DNA of 64,000 bases, from assembly GCA_032158295.1 (NCBI GenBank), contig CM063249.1, positions 21,392,270 through 21,456,269 on the forward strand. Reading direction: 5' to 3'. This DNA is from Pycnopodia helianthoides. Its lineage: Eukaryota; Echinodermata; Asteroidea; Forcipulatida; Asteriidae. This document shows positions 46,907-58,577 of this stretch, piece by piece. The translations under genes and the position numbers were made by a program. The number at the start of each line of letters is the position of its first letter. The stretch's first letter is position 1. The notes beneath the pieces are model-generated. The model ran no database searches. It was not told the DNA's origin and saw only the letters and a program-made list of their open reading frames with translations.

Positions 46907-48898
46907 ATGGCAACCGGTGGTATCACAGTTGAATCTTTTTTGGGGAAGATCAGCAGGGATCATCTTGAATGTGCAATTTGTGCAGACAACTTTAAGGATC
47001 CAAAAGTTCTGGACTGTCTACACACATTTTGCCTCAAATGCCTCCGCGAGATTAGAAAAAGGCAAGAATCTACAAACAAGAAACTTCCCTGTCCGATATG
47101 TAGAAAAGAAACAAATTTGGAAAAGATCGAAGTAGATGATCTGCCTCATAATTTTACTATAGATGCTTTGTTGGATGAGCTACATGTACATCAAAGGCTA
47201 CTGGGCACCGAACCCTCACGTGTCACGTGTCAGTCATGTGAAGAGGTAGATCAGACAGCTGTTTCAAGATGTATGGATTGTAATCACTTTCTTTGCCAGG
47301 ATTGCAAACAAGCTCATGGCCGTTTGGCCGTTACGAGATCTCACACTACTTACTCACTTGATCAGTTTCGTTCTGGGGAGATCGTCTACAAAAGTAAATT
47401 GAGAGATCATATTCCAAAATGCCAGAAGCACTTAGACCAGAGTCTAAGCATTTACTGCACTACATGTGAGCAGATGACATGCACTACCTGTAGTGTACTA
47501 ACTCATGGAAAACATACCCTCATTGGCATACCCGAGGCCTATGACAGCTTCAAACAACAAGTTGCCGATCTGGTTTCAAAGGTGAAAAATAAGATCAAAG
47601 AGTTCCAGAATACCGCAGTCACAGCAAGCATGTTGCAGAAGAAGTTGTACTCGTCATTTGCTGGAACTACGAAGAAAATCTCCCAAAAGGCTAACAATGA
47701 GGTTGCAAAGGTCACAGAGGAAGAGAAGAAATTGACGCAAGAGACAGAAACGATCTACAAAGAAAGGTCTGAGACATATAAAACTTCTGCCGCTAAAAAC
47801 AGCCATGAGGCAACACACTCGGAGCAGACGCTGGCTGACGTGTCCAATCTAATGGCTGAAACTAACTGCTACGAGGCTCTACACCTCAAGCGGAAAGTCT
47901 TGTTTAATCTCAAAGAACTAACAGAGAAAAAGCCAATAAGCGCACCTAAACACTTGTCAAATTTTGATTGTGTAAAGGTAGACAGCTCATTTGGGAAACT
48001 GGTAATGGAAGATCCAACGAATATTGTGCCTCTGCCTCAGTCTCAGCCCTTAAACCAGCCGACTACATTACAAGACGTGACAGTGTTAGAAATCCTGGAA
48101 AAATTGTCTCTCCAAACAATTAGTGTTAAACAAGGACGGTGGGCAGTAAAAACAGAAATATCGAACCAATTTGAAGATGTATGTTGCGTTGGAGTTTTTT
48201 CAAACAATATAATTGTCGCTTTTGATGATGGTGACAAAACACTGGCAACCTTTTTTCCTTTGCGTACGAGTGAGCGTCGATTCCAAGTCACTCAAAATAG
48301 TGCACATTTTGAAGGACTTACAGTGAACAGAAATGACAAGCTCGTGGTTCTGGACAGCCCTTTTGTGAAAGTGTATGGTGATGATTTTTGTTTTAATTTC
48401 AGACCAGGCAAGGGACCAAACATCAGTCCATTAATAGGCATTGCACTAAGTAAATATAACATAATAGCGGTGAGCTACGCAGGGAAAGGGAATATTTCTT
48501 TGCACAACTCCGATGGCACCTTCATCAAAATGCTGAGGGCTCCGGGCGCTGGTAGATATTTGACTTTCTACAACAACCAACTTATTTACACCAAGTCATC
48601 TTCTCAACAACTAATATCAATCAACTGCTCCACCGGTAAAAGGGTGTTTACAGCTAAAATTGACGAAAACAGCAATACAAACGATCTTCTGCCTACTGGT
48701 GTGTGTTGTGACCTTGACGGGAGCATCTACGTTGCATCGCAGAGATCCACTGGTGAGATTCGCCACTTCAGTCCCACCGGTAATTTCATGGAACTTGTGA
48801 TCAAAGGGTGTGGTTGCGCGCAAAATATTCTAATTACACCAGGTGGTGAGTTAGTGGTAGCTGCAGGAGACAGGATTAAAATTTATCATCGTGTGTAG
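46907..48898 (+). CDS. TRIM-type RING finger / two B-boxes / coiled coil / NHL-like propeller protein, copy 2
   Basis: 663 residues in one exon, beginning MATGGITVESF at the ATG in ACAATGG, 25 bp after the acceptor at 46881-46882. All RING cysteines and the histidine (C22, C25, C37, H39, C42, C45, C62, C65) and all B-box ligands match copy 1, so both proteins should fold and act as E3 ligases. By eye, the RING and B-box half differs from copy 1 at few positions, while the propeller half differs much more often, for example around VGVFSNN, FFPLR and HNSDGTF. It lacks the acidic insert of copy 1, having ENSNTNDLL instead. The tandem duplication, shared promoter and shared flanks make the two recent paralogues. 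Confidence 0.93.
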   Translation: MATGGITVESFLGKISRDHLECAICADNFKDPKVLDCLHTFCLKCLREIRKRQESTNKKLPCPICRKETNLEKIEVDDLPHNFTIDALLDELHVHQRLLGTEPSRVTCQSCEEVDQTAVSRCMDCNHFLCQDCKQAHGRLAVTRSHTTYSLDQFRSGEIVYKSKLRDHIPKCQKHLDQSLSIYCTTCEQMTCTTCSVLTHGKHTLIGIPEAYDSFKQQVADLVSKVKNKIKEFQNTAVTASMLQKKLYSSFAGTTKKISQKANNEVAKVTEEEKKLTQETETIYKERSETYKTSAAKNSHEATHSEQTLADVSNLMAETNCYEALHLKRKVLFNLKELTEKKPISAPKHLSNFDCVKVDSSFGKLVMEDPTNIVPLPQSQPLNQPTTLQDVTVLEILEKLSLQTISVKQGRWAVKTEISNQFEDVCCVGVFSNNIIVAFDDGDKTLATFFPLRTSERRFQVTQNSAHFEGLTVNRNDKLVVLDSPFVKVYGDDFCFNFRPGKGPNISPLIGIALSKYNIIAVSYAGKGNISLHNSDGTFIKMLRAPGAGRYLTFYNNQLIYTKSSSQQLISINCSTGKRVFTAKIDENSNTNDLLPTGVCCDLDGSIYVASQRSTGEIRHFSPTGNFMELVIKGCGCAQNILITPGGELVVAAGDRIKIYHRV

Positions 48899-51800
48899 AC
48901 AGAGGACTGGAAAAGCAAATGATATTTTGCATTCACCCCTTTCTGACGTCAAACGTGGCTACAGACTGCGCATGGTCTTTTTGAGGAGTCAGATTGTGGT
49001 GTGCACCACACCACGTGCGCGTCGCTAATGCTTATGCACAGTATCACACAACAACTTTGACTGACGTCAACAGCACATGATCTATTTATCGATAAAGATG
49101 ACTAGCCCTACTCATGTGCACTGTGATTCACCAATTTTATATCATTTACTTTTTGCTCAATCAGACCTGTTTGCAAAGCATGCGATAATCACAGTGCAAA
49201 GAAATATATCATCAAAACTGTTGATGAAATCATTAATTTTACAACACTCACAAGTCACCATTCAAAAATGCATATACCAAGTACACATACCCATACAATT
49301 TGGTGATGATTTTGTACATAATGAAACAAGGCAAGGCAGACTACAAATGCTATTAACAACTTTACAGCTTCAGCCAGTGCAGTACCCATACGTTTGATGG
49401 TGATACTCCACCAAACCGTGAAAACTGGAGCACAGTGTAGGGAAATCATAAAATGTTAAAACGGAGTAAAATTTTGAAGGGCAGTCACCATCTCGGTATA
49501 CATATACCCTAGCTGGTACTAAAAACCCTGTTTAGCAAAGGCTTTGTGCTTAACAGATCCATGAAGCTTGCCCTGGTAGTTTATGTAGTATCTTAAGATT
49601 TTAATTACGCATGATACGTCAAAAGTTGTACAGTTATAAATGTATAAGGTTAAGAAAGGCTTGTAGATATTGGTCGCTTAATTGAATGTAGTTTGAACAA
49701 GAAGTAATTTTATTAAGTGTCACATTGTCATTTTTCCTATTAACTCATTGTAAAACTGGACTGATTTATAAAGTAAGGGATGAAGAACAATGTGATTTGT
49801 TTTGGCCTACGCTGATGTATCATTAATATTGTATTTATTTTTTCCAAGTCATGCAGACAAAAATCCACAGCCACTTTGAATGGGACTTAAACCCACCCTT
49901 CCACATTCTAAAGCAAACATGTCTTAATAACCTAACAACTCGAGTTGTTGTACTACCCGAGTTCATAATGAGAACAAGTCTGTGGCTTCTTTAAACTTTC
50001 ATTTTTTAAAGATGTACTCGTAGACATTCTACCAAATGTACGATCTTTTTGAAAGAAATTTACCAAAAACAGATTAACATTATATTATATAATCTTTTAA
50101 AACGTTAAAACATTTTGATTCTGCTTTGAAATTATGGACACTTTCTCAGAGGTGGTGAATATCATTTAAATATAGCAACACATATATTTTTTTTAATTAT
50201 GAAATTTGGATTGGGATTGAACAAGATCAGTATTGGAAAAGTGTGTTTGCAAGATTCTTTACTATTTTGTTAATTAGAAACAACTAGAGTTATGTTACAA
50301 GGTGTTTTATAGGGCGTGTCATGGCCGAGCCGTAAGCGCTTTGACCTCAAGTTTTAAGGGCTGAGTCAATGGAGTGTGGGTTCGAATCCTGGTCATGACA
50401 ATTCACAGTGTGCCCGGAAAAAGTACGCAATGGTCGTTTTACCGGAAAAGCGGTATGAGCAATTAATGTGCAAAATTGTGTTTCGAGAAAACTGAGCGTG
50501 AAAGTTTTTTGCCATTCATAATTCATTATAGGAAGAACAAGTTCTGCATAAGAATGAAGAAACATATCTAGCAACAAAAATGTAACAGTAATGCCATGTT
50601 CTTTTAAATTTTATTTTAATATTTTTTTTGTCATGAGCCATTTGATCACTTACGTCCTGATGATAGTGCTTTGTGCCTAGAAGAAGGGCGTAGAGCCTTA
50701 TGCCCTTCTTATGGCACATAATGAATTGTAAACTTGAGAAAGGGCATATGCAGTGCATGGTGCAAAAATATATGACCCAAAGTATCAACTTTTACTAATT
50801 AATATACCATTGTTTTATTAAATGAAGAAGCCAGTTTTTACTGTTAAAAAGACTTTTGAATCATCTAAGGTTTGGGCCAATAAATTGTGTATACCGTTGG
50901 TTCGGTTTTGTTACTTTTATACAACTAAAAGTTGAAAACATATTATGTGGAACTTTCTGTGATTGGTTAGATAACAGTAGTCTATACCTATAGTTGAAAT
51001 AGGCCCCTAATGTTTACCGTACGTGTTTAGTAAAATGAAAAATTACACCCACCCCACCTCCCCCCGTCAAGTACGACAACAATCTTGCTCAATCCGGCAT
51101 CCTCCCCCCCCCCCAATGTTTTATTATCTGTCCTTGCCAGTTTATCCCTTGCCAGTAACATCTATACGATGGCGTTTGTTTTTTCTGAATGATGTGACAT
51201 TTTGGCAACCCTTCAAGTTCTGACCATATACATGTAGAAACAAACTTACTACTGAATACACACTGATTTACAAAGTAGTTCACCTTAAAAAAGACAGTTC
51301 TCAGTTCCCATTAACCGTCGTATCTCATCAGCAAAAAGGGATAGATTGTAGCTTTGTGTAAATTAATATAGTAGACCATTCTATTAGCAGTGATAATATT
51401 TACTTATTTACTCATACATTTTGTATAGATGCATTGTTGGTTTACTATACATTAGATGTAAAATTGATATTATAATTATAGTGTAATGAGTATTATAGGA
51501 GATTGCTTAATTTGTGATGTATTATTCTATAACATCAAAATATAACAAGTTAAAAGTGTATAAAGCTTACACTGCCTTTACCATCGTAAGAACCACACTG
51601 AATATATAGCTTTATCATGTGAGTAAGTTATGTGTGATGTTAGAAAAAAGCTTTCTTGCAGTGAACACAGATTTGTAAAAGTGCACAAATCTACACGACA
51701 AGGCCGGAACGAAACGCGTTTATAGTTGTACGCTGTTAACCGCGGACAGCATGTTAGAAAATCACTTTTTGGGAGAGACTGAAAAAATGATATTTCACAA

Positions 51801-52740
51801 AATGAGAAAGACTGAAGGTCGTGTTACACGAGGCAATTTACAGGCAACCAGTTCAAGGCAGTCTCAAAGAAGAAAATTAATTCACATTTAAGTTTTCTAA
51901 TATTTTCTTGCGATAGTAAGTTGCAGCTAAAAATTAAAAATTGTTATTGTGCTGCCGGTGTTCCTTTTACATAGCTGAATAATATCTGAGATCGAATTCC
52001 AAGAAAATCCCCCTCTCGACCAAAAGTCTTGCGGTACTTTCACTGGATCAGAAATACTTTTTAAAAGACCTGAACCCTTTTATTCTATTTTATTTAATTT
52101 GTTGCCTAATCATACATTGAACTTTTAGGAGGAGATTGTATATTGAAAAGTTAAAGTATTTCCACCAAGCCCGACAACATGTTAGCTAGCATCATACACG
52201 TTTTTGTTATTATACATGCATGTGATGTTTTACATAACAAAAAGCTTCTTAACTGAGCTTCTTAAGCACAGAAAGTAGCTAAGCACAGCAAAGTTATGCT
52301 TACCAGTATCAGATCACCAGCCAAAATACCAAGTCACATGCACCATTCCTGACTGGTATCCTGCCATTTTTTGCTAAGCACAAGCTTTGTGAGCAAAATT
52401 GTAGAAACCCGCATTTAGAAAACAAACATTTAGTGTTAATAATCGGCACAAACGAGGGGAATGGGAGCGGGCAATTGAACGAAGTTGGAAATTGAAGCCA
52501 ACAGCTCACGTTAGATTGTGCAGTGCACAATATTTTGTGGGAGAGTTGACCAAGCGACTTCGTCGCAGATGAAAACTTACTGGCATGACCTGGTCCAATG
52601 ACAAAAAAAAATTCAATTACAAAAACAAGGTGTTCGTGAGCGATGTCATAAAATTGGGATTGAATGAATTGGTAACGAAATTTTACCTTATCAATCCAAT
52701 GTCTGGTTCAGGAAATAGATTTTTTCAATATAAAACTTCT
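48899..52740. other. Array unit 2 3' flank, no gene
   Basis: Collinear with unit 1 (41514-44860) and unit 3 (56690-63840). Contains a tRNA-Leu-like sequence (50318-50400), a C run near 51108 and a decayed GGGCCCAATTT-type element (about 52245-52430). Short open frames are not conserved between units, which argues against coding. Confidence 0.6.
50318..50400 (+). tRNA. tRNA-Leu(CAA)-like pseudogene or SINE head, unit 2
   Basis: 83 nt. The ends GTCATGG and TCATGAC pair over 7 bp with discriminator A. The A-box-like TGGCCGAGCCGTAAGCG, the loop CTCAAGT (anticodon CAA) and the B-box GGTTCGAATCC are present, with a long variable arm as in leucine tRNAs. The segment between acceptor and D stem is about three bases short of a normal tRNA-Leu, and the T stem is weak. 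It is therefore more likely a pseudogene or SINE. Confidence 0.4.
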
Positions 52741-54480
52741 ACTTCCGGTTTGAACCGGACGTCAAGGTCAAATGGAGTCACGCTCTGTGTAGCGTTTGTC
52801 AAATTTTGTGAAGACATTTACGATGATGTGTAGATTGTAAAAATCCAATGATTGGTTCAAGAGATGAATTTTCCAAAGAAAAATCAACTTCCGGTTTGAA
52901 CTAGAAGTCAAGGTCTAATGGTTCACGTTTCGTGTAACGTTTGATGACTTTTTGAAGACCTTATCCAATGTCTGGTTAAGGAGTTATGATTTTTTTCAAA
53001 TATTAAACATTAACTTCCGATTTGAACCGGAAGTCAAGGTCAAATGGGGTCACATTTTGTGTAGAGCTTGTTGAGATTTTAAAGACCGTTCTAATGACGT
53101 AAAGATTGTAAAAATCTATTGTCCGGTACAGGAGTTATGATTATTTTCAAATATTAAAATTCAGCTTCCTGTTTGAACCAGTCAATGTCAAACTGGGTCA
53201 CAATTTGTGTAGCAATTGTTGAGTCTTTGGACAACTTTCTGATGACGTAAAGATTATAAAAATCTAGTCTGGGGTTCAGGTCTTATTATTTGTTTAAATT
53301 GTTAAGTTCATCTTCTTGTTTGAACCGCAAGTTACGGTAAAAAATAGTCACATTTTGTGTATCGTTTGTTACGTTTTAACATATTTTTCCAATTCTGTAT
53401 TGATTGTAAAAATCCAATGTGTGGTTCAGAAGTTATGATTTTTTGAAACATTAAATTTCAACTTCCGGTTTGAACCAAAAGTCAGGATTAAAATGAGGTC
53501 ACACTTTGTTGCGTTTGTTAAGTCTTTGGAGCCCTTTATACGTATAGATGATAAAAATCCAATTTGCGGTTCAGGAGTTATGATTTTTTCAAATATTATA
53601 TGAATTATCTTTCGTTGGGCAATAAATAATATACAACAGCGATGCTAAACGCATTCCTACGTGTAGTGATGTAAACTGAACTACACGTTCAATATACATA
53701 TTTGAGTACACGTGTTATTACGCTATCGTGCGTTACGAAAGAGGGCCAACTAATACGTACGCTTTAATGCCGGTTTCGACCAGATGTAAACATCAAAATG
53801 TTATCATTTTTGTGAAAAAGTTTGAGCAGGATCACAAATCTACAGCCTGGTGCAAAATTTATTCTTAAATTTATTCTTTGAGATATAAATTTTTGAAATT
53901 TGCAACTTCCCGTCTGAACCGGAAGTCAAGGTCAAATGGGATCATGATATGTGTAGCGTTTGTTGATTCTTAAACGACCCGTCCGATGATGTGTATATTG
54001 TAAATATCCAACATGTGGTTCATGAGTTTTTATTTTTTACAAATATTAAACTTTGATTTATTGTAATCCGATACCTGATGACGTCATCATGACATAATCC
54101 AGTTTGTGTCGTCATTATAATGAGGTTCAATTGTCTGATGAGTTTTAATGTTCAATTCAATTTCAATCTTGAGTTATGCTGTAGATAAGCCCGGAAAATG
54201 ATTTTTTGAAGAAACAAAACAAAACAAACTTTGACCTTCCAGTACGACCAGAAGTAAAGATCATACGATTTTGGCATTAACTTTTCAAATGTTGGCCAGG
54301 TCTTGTTCTATCAGATGCCCAATTATGAACATCATACCTTTCAAATTAATTGAACTGAAGAAAAAAGCAAATGGTCAATTTTCACCTTAAAAAACTCTTT
54401 ATTCGACACCTGATGACGTCATCATAACGTCATTCTCCAAGTGCCGTCTTAAAGTTAAGGTGCAAGTATATGCCAAGTTT
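52741..54480. repeat. Degenerate satellite, ~126-151-bp spacing, CTTCCGGTTTGAACC units
   Basis: ACTTCCGGTTTGAACC-type units start at 52741, 52887, 53013, 53164, 53311, 53461 and 53904, each followed by GTCAAGGTCAAATGG and then ATTGTAAAAATCCAATG and GGTTCAGGAGTTATGATTTT words. It ends with TGACGTCA-bearing units (54079-54086, 54414-54421). It sits directly upstream of the third promoter copy and is absent at the equivalent place in unit 3, before promoter 4. Confidence 0.8.
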
Positions 54481-54589
54481 CCAGTCTGTGCGATTTTTGC
54501 TTTTTGCGAAATCTTGATGAGAAGGTTCAGGGAGAAAGAAGAAGACGCAGTGGAAAAAACAGCTGTTCGCCGAACACATAATTAGCATA

Positions 54590-54790
54590 ATTAGCAGCTC
54601 TCTCAAGAGGTTTGCGTGCCGCGATACCGAAAATATTGTGAGTTCGCCAACCAGTTGTGTTTGAGCGCATGCGCGAATTCACTGCGTCGTGTTGAGGTTC
54701 AAGTGCATCCGGGCTTTGGGTTGTAGGTGTCAATACAGTAATTGGTTGAAGCCATGAAGATAGCTGCAATATCAAGATGCGGTAAATTCA
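54590..54790 (+). promoter_or_regulatory. Third promoter/exon 1 copy, gene lost downstream
   Basis: CTCTCAAGAGGTTTGCGTGCC, the NRF-1-type GCGCATGCGC at 54665-54674, the leader ATGAAGATAGCTGCAATA and the donor CAG|GTAAGG at 54791 are all kept. The TATAAATA box of the two intact units is replaced by ATAATTAGCA, and no RING gene follows. Confidence 0.6.
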
Positions 54791-55357
54791 GGTAAGGGTA
54801 TAATACATCAGAATAAACACACAATACAACCCACATATGAAAATGTCTCATGAAAATAATAATATGTATGAGACCTGTTTATTACGACTGCTGTAAATGA
54901 AATAGCGTAGCTATATCACTATCACTATCATCAATATCATCATCGGTAGCAGTCTCACCATGGAGGACGGAATCCTTCCTCCATGGTATCACTCAACAGG
55001 TTCGCGATATTGACATTTCTTATTCTGGCCCCACCAAAACTACACAATTTCACAAATGTACTGAATGGTTTTTATACATCGCCCCATACTCCCCACAATG
55101 GAGTTAGATATAACCAATATTATCCCGTTATTTATTTATTTTTACATTACGGACATTATACCACTACGACAGCCATATTGTGCTTGTTGTGCGTCTCCAA
55201 CGTTACACTGTGTGGAGGCCATGACCTCGTGAACCAAATAGCCCAACAACTATTGGTTTATTCGCCGCAACTGCTGCCGTACGGTCTTGTGAAGCCAACG
55301 TTGATTGGTCATTGATGAGGTCACGCTTTCTCAAGCCTCGCACAATGCTTGGAAAAT

Positions 55358-55654
55358 ATGGCAGTTAAATGTGTCCATTACGAGAAAACTGGCAAAAAGA
55401 TCATGTGTGAATTTATGGTACGTTGTTTACCGTATTTTTCTCATCATTTCTAGTTAACATAAATGAGCATGCTTGATTATGCGTCACGATTATGCATGTC
55501 GGTCTAGTACTAGTACTAGTCCCTCTGTGAGGAAAAGTTGTCGCAAAGAAAGTGTATTTTGCATTTGTCTAGCGTTTAAACAGCTCATGTTTACCAGTTT
55601 CGGAAAAGAGTTGGAGAAAGTTCCTTTCATGTGCTAGAAGATGGAAAGAAATAG
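55358..55654 (+). pseudogene. Unidentified two-exon candidate gene or gene fragment
   Basis: Exon 55358-55417 encodes MAVKCVHYEKTGKKIMCEFM and ends in phase 0 at donor GTACGT. After acceptor TTACCAG (55591-55597) the next block continues in phase 0 (FRKRVGESSFHVLEDGKK) and meets TAG at 55652-55654. The same frame stays open beyond the TAG for 43 codons, including SSVIPHIDIDKEDIVDDDQ, to TGA 55784-55786, which is directly followed by CAG|GTAACG. Matching phase, good splice sites and continued openness suggest a real but interrupted gene; the family is not recognised. Confidence 0.3.
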
Positions 55655-56487
55655 AGTGGTATAGCCAAGAGTGGAATTGTCACAAAAGCAGAGGCATGCC
55701 TGTGGGGCTTGAGCTCAGTGATCCCCCACATCGACATTGACAAAGAAGACATCGTCGATGATGATCAACTCTCAAAAGATCTCTGACAGGTAACGTCCAA
55801 CCATACTTTTTTTTCAAAATCAATTTTTTAAATATCGGAACCTTATCATATTGATGTTTTTTAATCTTGATTTATTTTCTAGGCATTGTTATATTCGTGA
55901 CATATCGTCGCCGCCACCAATGCTAAGTAACACTCACTCACTTAGTGACACGTAGATCTTCATCCTCGTGATCAGGTGATATTTTTCAGAAAGAAGTGAC
56001 TTTTCCCAGCAAAGATTGTTATTAATTATTCCTTTACTGTTAGTGCTTGTTAGTCATGTTTGCTAGTATCTAAATAAATTTGAATAAATATGCAAAAAGA
56101 TTCAACATAATATTTCACAAAAGTTGTTATACTTATTCCTGTCCTTTCATTATTGTGCAATATGAGATTATTAACTTTATTTTTGTGCAAAAAACAAACG
56201 GCTGAATTTCCAAATCAAATTTAAAGTAATGATTGAAACAGGAAAGTACTTTTTAAAAGACCTATTGTTTATATTTTGTTCATGTATTTCTTACAATTAC
56301 AGATATAGTCGTGGAATAAGCATGCAAAGGTCATCACTTATAAGAGATACATCAGCACGTTTGTCTTAAACAATACACAAGTATCTTCCACAGTCACAGG
56401 AATAAACGCGCACACTTTCGAGGGGGGGAACCATAGATGGGGGCGGATTGGTGAAGTGGTAGTTAGAAGGGTCCGTTTCGCTAACTA

Positions 56488-56680
56488 CTAGGCGTTTCCC
56501 TGGTTCTGGTTCTGGGTGGAGTTAGTGGTGAACGTTACACGGCGATGATTGGGACTGGGGGAGCGAGGAATCTGCGCACGGGTGTCTTGACGACGGTTTG
56601 GGGAACGTCCCCGGCTGAAATCAGAATGATCGCGGCTGAGTGACCTGTGTGAAGTGACTAAGGCTGAAACCAGGCACTCC
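56488..56680 (-). pseudogene. Arg/Ser/Pro-rich C-terminal fragment, possibly retroelement-derived
   Basis: On the minus strand the frame reads SLSRDHSDFSRGRSPNRRQD, then IPRSPSPNHRRVTF, ending NQNQGNA and a stop at 56488. It is GC-rich against its surroundings and bounded on its 5' side by the array's own flank sequence. Such SR/SP-rich tails occur in gag-like retroelement proteins and in splicing factors; nothing here decides between them. Confidence 0.25.
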
Positions 56681-57830
56681 GTGCATGACGTCTCAAAGCT
56701 GCAGTTGTAGCAGACGGTGCCAAGATAAGAATACATCCAGTGAACATGCACTCGTGCAACAGTTTGCAATAAATACCTTGAATTCCTGCATTACCATTAC
56801 CATGTCCATCTGCAGAGGCATTTATGTCAGTTAACATAACGGAGAGTTTCCTTGACCAATTAGGAACCCGTAGATGGGCATCCTGAAACAGTGTTACGTC
56901 ATGCATGGGGTGTCTGGCTTTACAGCTTCAGCCAGTGCAATACCAATACGCTAGATGGTGATACTCCACCAAACTGTAAAAACTGGAGCACAGTGTATAG
57001 GGAAATCATAAAATGTTAAACAGAGTAAGAATTGGAAGGGCAGTCACCATCTAAGTATACGTAAATCCTAGCTGGTACTAAAAACCCTGTTTAGCAAAGG
57101 TTTTGTGCTTAACAGATCCATGAAATTTGCCCTGGTTAAAAGTGTATGTGGTGTCTTAAATACGTCAAAATTGTACAGCATAAGGCTAAGAAAGGCTTGT
57201 AGATATTGGTCGCTTAATCGAATGTAGTTTGAACAAGACGTAATTTTATTAAGCGCATTATTGTCATGTTTCCTATTAACTCATTGTAAACTTGGACTGA
57301 TTGATATAGTAAAGGATAAAGAACAAAATGATTTGTGTTCACCTACACTGTTGTATCATTAGTGGTTATTTAGTTTTTCAAAGTCATGCAGACAAAAATC
57401 CACAGCCACTTTGGATGAGACTTAAACCCACCCCTTCCACATTCTAAAGCAAACATGTCTTAATAACCCAACAACTCGAGTTGTTGTACTACCCGAGTTC
57501 ATCTGAGAGAAAGTTCAATGGGGGCCTGTGCATTCTTTAAACTTTCATTTGTTATAGATGAACTCGTAGACAATTTACCAATGTACGATCTTTTGAAAGA
57601 AATTTACAAAAAACAGATTAACATTATACATAATCTTTTAAAGCGTTTAAAAAAATTATTCTACTTTCAAAAAAATCATGACTATTATTTGTATTGGGAC
57701 TGAACAATGTAAATAAATTAGTTGCAGTCCAAGATCAGTATTGAAAAACTTTGTTTGCAGGTTCTTTACTTTTTTGTTAATTAGAAATAACCAAGAATTA
57801 TGTTACAAGGTGTTTTATTATATAGAGCGT

Positions 57831-57913
57831 GTCGTGGCCGAGCCGTAAACGCTTTGACCTCAAGTTCTGATGGCTTAGTCAATGGAGTGTGGGTTCGAAA
57901 CCTGGTCATGACA
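57831..57913 (+). tRNA. tRNA-Leu(CAA)-like pseudogene or SINE head, unit 3
   Basis: Orthologous copy of 50318-50400 with the same length, CTCAAGT loop and discriminator A. Changes include GTCGTGG in the acceptor and GGTTCGAAACC in the B-box. Confidence 0.4.
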
Positions 57914-58577
57914 ATTTGTCGTGTGCCCGAAAAAAAACTACGCCACGTTTTACCGGATAAGCAATTAATGTGCAAAATTGTGTTTCAAGAAAACTGAGCG
58001 TGAAGTTGTCTGCCTTTCATGATTCATTGTAGGAAGATTAAATTCTGCATGGGAATAAAGAAACAAATCTAGCGGAAAAAAAATTAACAATAATGCCATA
58101 TTTTTATTTTATTTTTTTATTTTTTTCATGAGCCTTTTGATTGCTTACGTCCTGATGATAGTGACAAAAAGTGCTTCGTGTGCCTGGAAGACGGGCGTAG
58201 AACCTTATGCCCTCCTTGGCATGGGCATGATGCAAAAAATAAATGACTAAAAGTATCAACTGTTTACTAATTTATGTCCCAGTGTTTTATTAAATGAAGA
58301 AGCCAGTTTTTACTGACTGTTTAAAACTCTTTTCCACCATCTAAGGTTTGGGCAAACAAGTTTTGTATAGGCCTATCGTTGGTACGATTTTGTTACTTTT
58401 TTACAACTACAAGAGTCGAAAACACATTATGTGGAACTTTCTGTGATGGGTTAGAAAATAGTAGTCTACCTCTAGTTGAAATAATGTATACCGTACGTGT
58501 TTAGTATAATGAAAAAATGAAAAGCATTTGATCGATTTTTTAATCAAACGTCAGTTAAGGAATTTCAAATATGTAGT

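Larger units (their letters stand above)
54791..56690. other. Segment replacing intron and RING gene in unit 3
   Basis: After ~60 bp that still match the leader intron (to about 54850), the sequence is unrelated to units 1 and 2 until GACGTCTCAAAGCTG at 56687, where the 3' flank resumes. It contains a small hairpin (54958-54988, arms ACCATGGAGGA/TCCTCCATGGT), a two-exon candidate (55358-55787) and an Arg/Ser-rich minus frame (56488-56680). Confidence 0.6.
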
